Part shown: in pieces, positions 6,833 through 9,609 of the stretch | How the letters are laid out: each line of letters begins with the position of its first letter | How positions within the stretch are numbered: position 1 is the first letter of the stretch | Source of the DNA: Erythrobacter sp. CCH5-A1 | GTDB lineage: Bacteria > Pseudomonadota > Alphaproteobacteria > Sphingomonadales > Sphingomonadaceae | Length of the DNA: 9,609 bases | Assembly: GCF_001557115.1 (NCBI RefSeq) | Contig: NZ_LSKQ01000323.1 | Location: 1-9,609, forward strand | Reading direction: 5' to 3' | Made by a program: the position numbers and the translations under genes | Notes under the pieces: generated by a model | Database searches by the model: none | Seen by the model: the letters and a program-made list of their open reading frames with translations, nothing else | What the model was told of the DNA's origin: nothing

Positions 6833-8730
6833 AACTCGGCTGCTGCTACTACCCCGAACATTGGCCGGAAAGCTGGTGGGCCGAGGACGCGCGGCGGATG
6901 CGCGCAATGGGCCTCAGCCTCATCCGCATCGGCGAATTCGCGTGGAGCCGCCTCGAACCCGAGCCCGGCCGCTACGACTGGGACTGGCTCGACCGCGCCA
7001 TCGACACCCTGCACGCGGCCGGCCTCAAGGTGATCCTCGGCACGCCGACGGCCACGCCGCCGAAATGGCTGGTGGATCGCATGCCCGACATGGTCGCCAA
7101 CGACGAACAGGGCCGCCCGAGGGGCTTCGGCTCGCGCCGCCACTACTGCTTCAGCCACGAAGGTTACCGCGCCGAGTGCCGCCGGATCGTCACAGCGCTC
7201 GCAGAGCGCTACGGCAAGCATCCGGCCATCGCCATGTGGCAGACCGACAACGAATATGGCTGCCACGACACCGTCCTGAGCTTCTCCGGAGCCGCTGCCA
7301 GCGCCTTCCGCGGGTGGTGCGCTGCTCGCCACGGCACCGTGGAGGCGCTGAACGCGGCCTGGGGCAACGTGTTCTGGAGCATGGAATACCGCTCCTTCGC
7401 GGAGATCGACCCGCCCCACCTCACCGTCACCGAGGCGAACCCCGCGCATTGGCTCGATTACCGCCGCTTCGCATCGGATCAGGTCGCGAGCTTCAACCGC
7501 GAGCAGGTCGAGATCCTCCGCGCGCATTCCCCCGGCATCGACATCACCCACAACTTCATGGGCTTCTTCACCGAGTTCGACCACCACGATGTCGGCCGCG
7601 ACATCGACGTGGCGACATGGGATTCCTATCCGCTCGGATTCCTCGAACAGTTCTGGTTCTCCTCGGATGAGAAGGCGGCCTACTTCCGGCAGGGCCACCC
7701 CGATATCGCCGCTTTCCACCATGATCTCTACCGGGGGTGCTCGCGGGGCCGCTGGGGGGTGATGGAGCAGCAGCCCGGGCCGGTGAACTGGGCGCGGTTC
7801 AACCCCGCGCCGCTGCCGGGGATGGTCGCTCTCTGGACGCTCGAAGCCTGCGCGCACGGGGCCGAACTGACGAGCTATTTCCGCTGGCGGCAGGCCCCTT
7901 TCGCACAGGAGCAGATGCACGCAGGACTCCTGCGCCCCGACAGCACCGAGGCCGAGGCGGCCAACGAGGTGCGGCAAGCGGCGGCGGTCTTGCAGGAGAT
8001 CGGCATGCAGACCACCGCGAAGGCGCCGGTGGCGCTGGTGTTCTCCTACGAAGCGGCGTGGACCATCGCCATCCAGCCGCAGGGCCGCTCGTTCCGCTAT
8101 CTCGAGCTTGTGTTCGAGACCTACTCCGCACTGCGCCAGCGCGGTCTGGACGTCGATATCGTCGCGCCCGACGCAGACCTTGCAGGCTACCGCATGGTCG
8201 TGGTGCCAACGCTCCCCATCGTGCCTCAAGGCTTCGCGGAAAAGCTGGAGGCGCTCGACTGCCCCGTGCTCCTCGGGCCGAGGTCAGGCAGCAAGACCGC
8301 CAGCTTCCGCATTCCCGAAACCCTCGCGCCGGGGGCGCTGAAGGCGGCAATCCCGCTCACCGTGACCCGCGTCGAATCCCTGCGCGACGGCATCGCCGAG
8401 CCCGCAGGAGGCTTCACCGTCACCCGCTGGCGGGAGGACGTGGCCTCGGACCTCGCCCCCGAACTCGCCGACAGCACAGGGCGCGGGGTGGTCTACCGCC
8501 ACGACAAAATCCGCTACTGCGCGATCTGGCCCGACCGCGCGCTGCTCGCCCTGCTGGTGGTGCGAATGGCGGACGAGGCCGGTCTGCCGCTGCTCGACCT
8601 TCCCGAAGGCATCCGCGTGCGCCGCAGCGCCACCCACGCCTTCACCTTCAATTATGCCGCCAAGCCGGTTTCCGTCCCCCACCTCGGCGAGACGCTTGCC
8701 CCCGCCAGCTGGCACATCGCCCCGCGCTAG
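6829..8730 (+). CDS. Beta-galactosidase, glycoside hydrolase family 42
   Basis: Cleaves terminal beta-linked galactose from lactose or short beta-galactosides in the cytoplasm. The 633 residues begin with the family hallmark MKLGCCYYPEHWPESWW and run through a TIM barrel (about 1-385), a trimerisation domain resembling a class I amidotransferase (about 390-590) and a small C-terminal beta domain. The acid/base is Glu142 in TDNEYG and the nucleophile Glu313 in MEQQPGPVNW, one residue off Glu141 and Glu312 of the Thermus A4 enzyme. Cys107 matches one A4 zinc ligand, but the three other cysteines are Ser151, Ser153 and Ala156 here, so the zinc cluster is absent. Its ATG overlaps the GH36 stop in ATGA, with GGAGAGAG upstream, so the two are translationally coupled. 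A frame open from 6676 is overlap with GH36, and the start at 6829 is clear. No signal peptide. Confidence 0.95.
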   Translation: MKLGCCYYPEHWPESWWAEDARRMRAMGLSLIRIGEFAWSRLEPEPGRYDWDWLDRAIDTLHAAGLKVILGTPTATPPKWLVDRMPDMVANDEQGRPRGFGSRRHYCFSHEGYRAECRRIVTALAERYGKHPAIAMWQTDNEYGCHDTVLSFSGAAASAFRGWCAARHGTVEALNAAWGNVFWSMEYRSFAEIDPPHLTVTEANPAHWLDYRRFASDQVASFNREQVEILRAHSPGIDITHNFMGFFTEFDHHDVGRDIDVATWDSYPLGFLEQFWFSSDEKAAYFRQGHPDIAAFHHDLYRGCSRGRWGVMEQQPGPVNWARFNPAPLPGMVALWTLEACAHGAELTSYFRWRQAPFAQEQMHAGLLRPDSTEAEAANEVRQAAAVLQEIGMQTTAKAPVALVFSYEAAWTIAIQPQGRSFRYLELVFETYSALRQRGLDVDIVAPDADLAGYRMVVVPTLPIVPQGFAEKLEALDCPVLLGPRSGSKTASFRIPETLAPGALKAAIPLTVTRVESLRDGIAEPAGGFTVTRWREDVASDLAPELADSTGRGVVYRHDKIRYCAIWPDRALLALLVVRMADEAGLPLLDLPEGIRVRRSATHAFTFNYAAKPVSVPHLGETLAPASWHIAPR

Positions 8731-9563
8731 CCCTCCGCCAGCAGCCGCTGGTAGTGGTCAGCCAGAGTCTCGCTCCCGAATTCGGGGGTGAGATCGGCCG
8801 AGTATTCGCCGCTCGCCAGGTCGAGCACCAGCATCGATTCGGTCGCGTAGTAATGCGCGATGCGGGCATATTCGGCCTTCTCGGCAAACCACCCCGAAAA
8901 CGGCGCGCCGAGGGCCAGCACCTTCTCGGCGAAGGTGAACATGGCGGGCGAGACCGAGCGGAAGCGCGGCGCCTTCCCCGCCGCCGCGAACAGCAACTCC
9001 CCTGCATCGCGCAAGGATAAAGCCGGGCCCGGGCCGCCGATGGGGAGCACCTTGCCCAAGGCCTCGGGGTTGCCGATGCACCCCGCGATGAAGCGCGCCA
9101 GATCATCGTCGCTGATCGGCTTGCAGCGGGTGAGGTTGCCGTCGCCGAATATGAGGAAGGGCTTGCCCGCCTTGACGCGCCCCGCCTGCCCCGAGAGCGA
9201 CTTGAAGAAGGCGGTGGGGCGGATGATGGTGTAGCCGATTCCGCTCGCCTGCAACTCGGCCTCGAACTTCAGCTTGGCGTGCTGGAAGGCGAGCAAGGGC
9301 TTCTGCACGCAGATCGCCGAGAGCAGAATGAACTGCGCGACGCCCGCTTCGCGCGCCGCTTCCAGCAGCGTGGCGTTCGCCCCGTAATCCACCGCCAGCG
9401 CATCCTCCGGCGCGCCCGAGCGCGAGGCGATGCACGAGATCACCACCGCGATCCGGTCGTCTCTGAGGCCATCGGCCAGCGCATCCGGCTCGATGAAAGC
9501 GCCGCGCGGGAGAGCGGCGACGTAATGCCCATCCGCCTCCAATCGCCGCAAAACCGCCGCGCC
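8727..9563 (-). CDS. bciA: Divinyl (proto)chlorophyllide 8-vinyl reductase, BciA type; N-terminus lost at a sequence inversion
   Basis: An atypical short-chain dehydrogenase/NmrA-like protein that reduces the 8-vinyl group of divinyl chlorophyll precursors with NADPH in bacteriochlorophyll synthesis. Stretches I recognise as BciA-specific are SAICVQKPLLAFQHAKLKFE, RPTAFFKSLSGQ, FGDGNLTRCKPISDDDLA, LPIGGPGPALS, and YYATESMLVLD near the C-terminus. The frame is readable from the stop up to 9563 (278 residues), where it encodes GAAVLRRLEADGHYV, the end of the Rossmann glycine motif and the following helix. Beyond 9563 the frame stays open to the window end but reads as unrelated sequence. The missing IALAGASGTIG lies on the opposite strand at 9566-9598. 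The true start is therefore not in correct orientation here; a TTG at 9551 is not a credible start. The stop overlaps the GH42 stop. The function implies a phototroph; a relative acting on another substrate cannot be fully excluded. Confidence 0.86.
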   Translation of the reverse strand, partial: GAAVLRRLEADGHYVAALPRGAFIEPDALADGLRDDRIAVVISCIASRSGAPEDALAVDYGANATLLEAAREAGVAQFILLSAICVQKPLLAFQHAKLKFEAELQASGIGYTIIRPTAFFKSLSGQAGRVKAGKPFLIFGDGNLTRCKPISDDDLARFIAGCIGNPEALGKVLPIGGPGPALSLRDAGELLFAAAGKAPRFRSVSPAMFTFAEKVLALGAPFSGWFAEKAEYARIAHYYATESMLVLDLASGEYSADLTPEFGSETLADHYQRLLAEG

Positions 9564-9609
9564 GCATCGCCCTTGCCGGTGCCTCGGGCACCATTGGCGC
9601 GGCGGTTTT
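9550..9609. repeat. Perfect 14-bp inverted repeat reaching the window end, enclosing 32 bp
   Basis: AAAACCGCCGCGCC (9550-9563) is repeated in reverse complement as GGCGCGGCGGTTTT (9596-9609), enclosing 32 bases. The right arm stops only because the window ends, so the repeat may be much longer. The interior also holds GGTGCC-TCG-GGCACC (9578-9592), a 6-bp hairpin. The arms lie inside the bciA reading frame, which points either to a fold-back assembly or amplification artefact at a contig end or to a genuine inversion. Confidence 0.9.
9563..9607 (+). other. Inverted fragment encoding the bciA Rossmann nucleotide-binding motif
   Basis: Read on the plus strand, these bases give RIALAGASGTIGAAV, a textbook GxxGxxG dinucleotide-binding motif. 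It is exactly what should precede the LRRLEADGHYV of the minus-strand bciA frame. The last codons (GAAV) duplicate those at 9552-9563 on the other strand. It is not an independent gene: no start codon or ribosome binding site belongs to it, and it continues out of the window. Confidence 0.85.

Noticed and set aside
6697..8229. A 510-codon open frame on the minus strand opposite the GH42 gene
   Set aside because: It has no domain or ribosome binding site and lies wholly within a GH42 gene with both catalytic glutamates.
9103..9594. A 163-codon minus-strand frame overlapping bciA
   Set aside because: It is a shifted frame of bciA; its opening exists only because of the inverted segment at the window end.

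Overview
This is a GC-rich window, GC-rich even at wobble positions, carrying a compact galactoside-catabolic locus between two unrelated genes. The gene content suggests an alphaproteobacterium, most likely of the Sphingomonadales/Erythrobacteraceae type. The reasons are an ArsR-methyltransferase fusion regulator typical of alphaproteobacterial methionine-cycle loci and a BciA-type 8-vinyl reductase of bacteriochlorophyll synthesis, which points to an aerobic anoxygenic phototroph. The taxonomy is inference; there is no rRNA or marker gene here.

Layout. (1) Positions 1-797, minus strand: an ArsR winged-helix/SAM-methyltransferase fusion, cut off by the left edge, preceded by an AT-rich palindrome at 814-835. 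(2) Positions 902-4623, minus strand: a tight operon of SSS-family (SLC5-like) sugar permease, galT and galK. The permease and galT overlap in an ATGA, and galT and galK are 18 bp apart. (3) Positions 4624-4726: a 103-bp divergent control region with two small inverted repeats. (4) Positions 4727-8730, plus strand: a GH36 alpha-galactosidase and a GH42 beta-galactosidase, again overlapping in an ATGA. (5) Positions 8727-9563, minus strand: bciA, convergent with the GH42 gene so that the two TAG stop codons share a CTAG. Its start is missing because the last 60 bases form an inverted repeat whose interior carries the bciA N-terminus on the wrong strand.

How it works together. The permease brings in galactose or, more likely given that both hydrolases lack signal peptides, small galactosides. 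GH36 cleaves alpha-linked and GH42 cleaves beta-linked galactosyl ends in the cytoplasm. GalK phosphorylates galactose, and GalT exchanges it with UDP-glucose to give UDP-galactose and glucose-1-phosphate. galE, galM, an outer-membrane TonB receptor and a dedicated regulator are not in the window. The ArsR fusion and bciA belong to other pathways (methionine/SAM cycle and bacteriochlorophyll).

Most of the window is a well-understood sugar locus. The points worth a second look are the inverted end of bciA (probably an assembly fold-back, possibly a real inversion), the apparent loss of the Na2-site hydroxyl residues in the permease, and the palindrome in front of the ArsR fusion. I do not see a clearly novel system.
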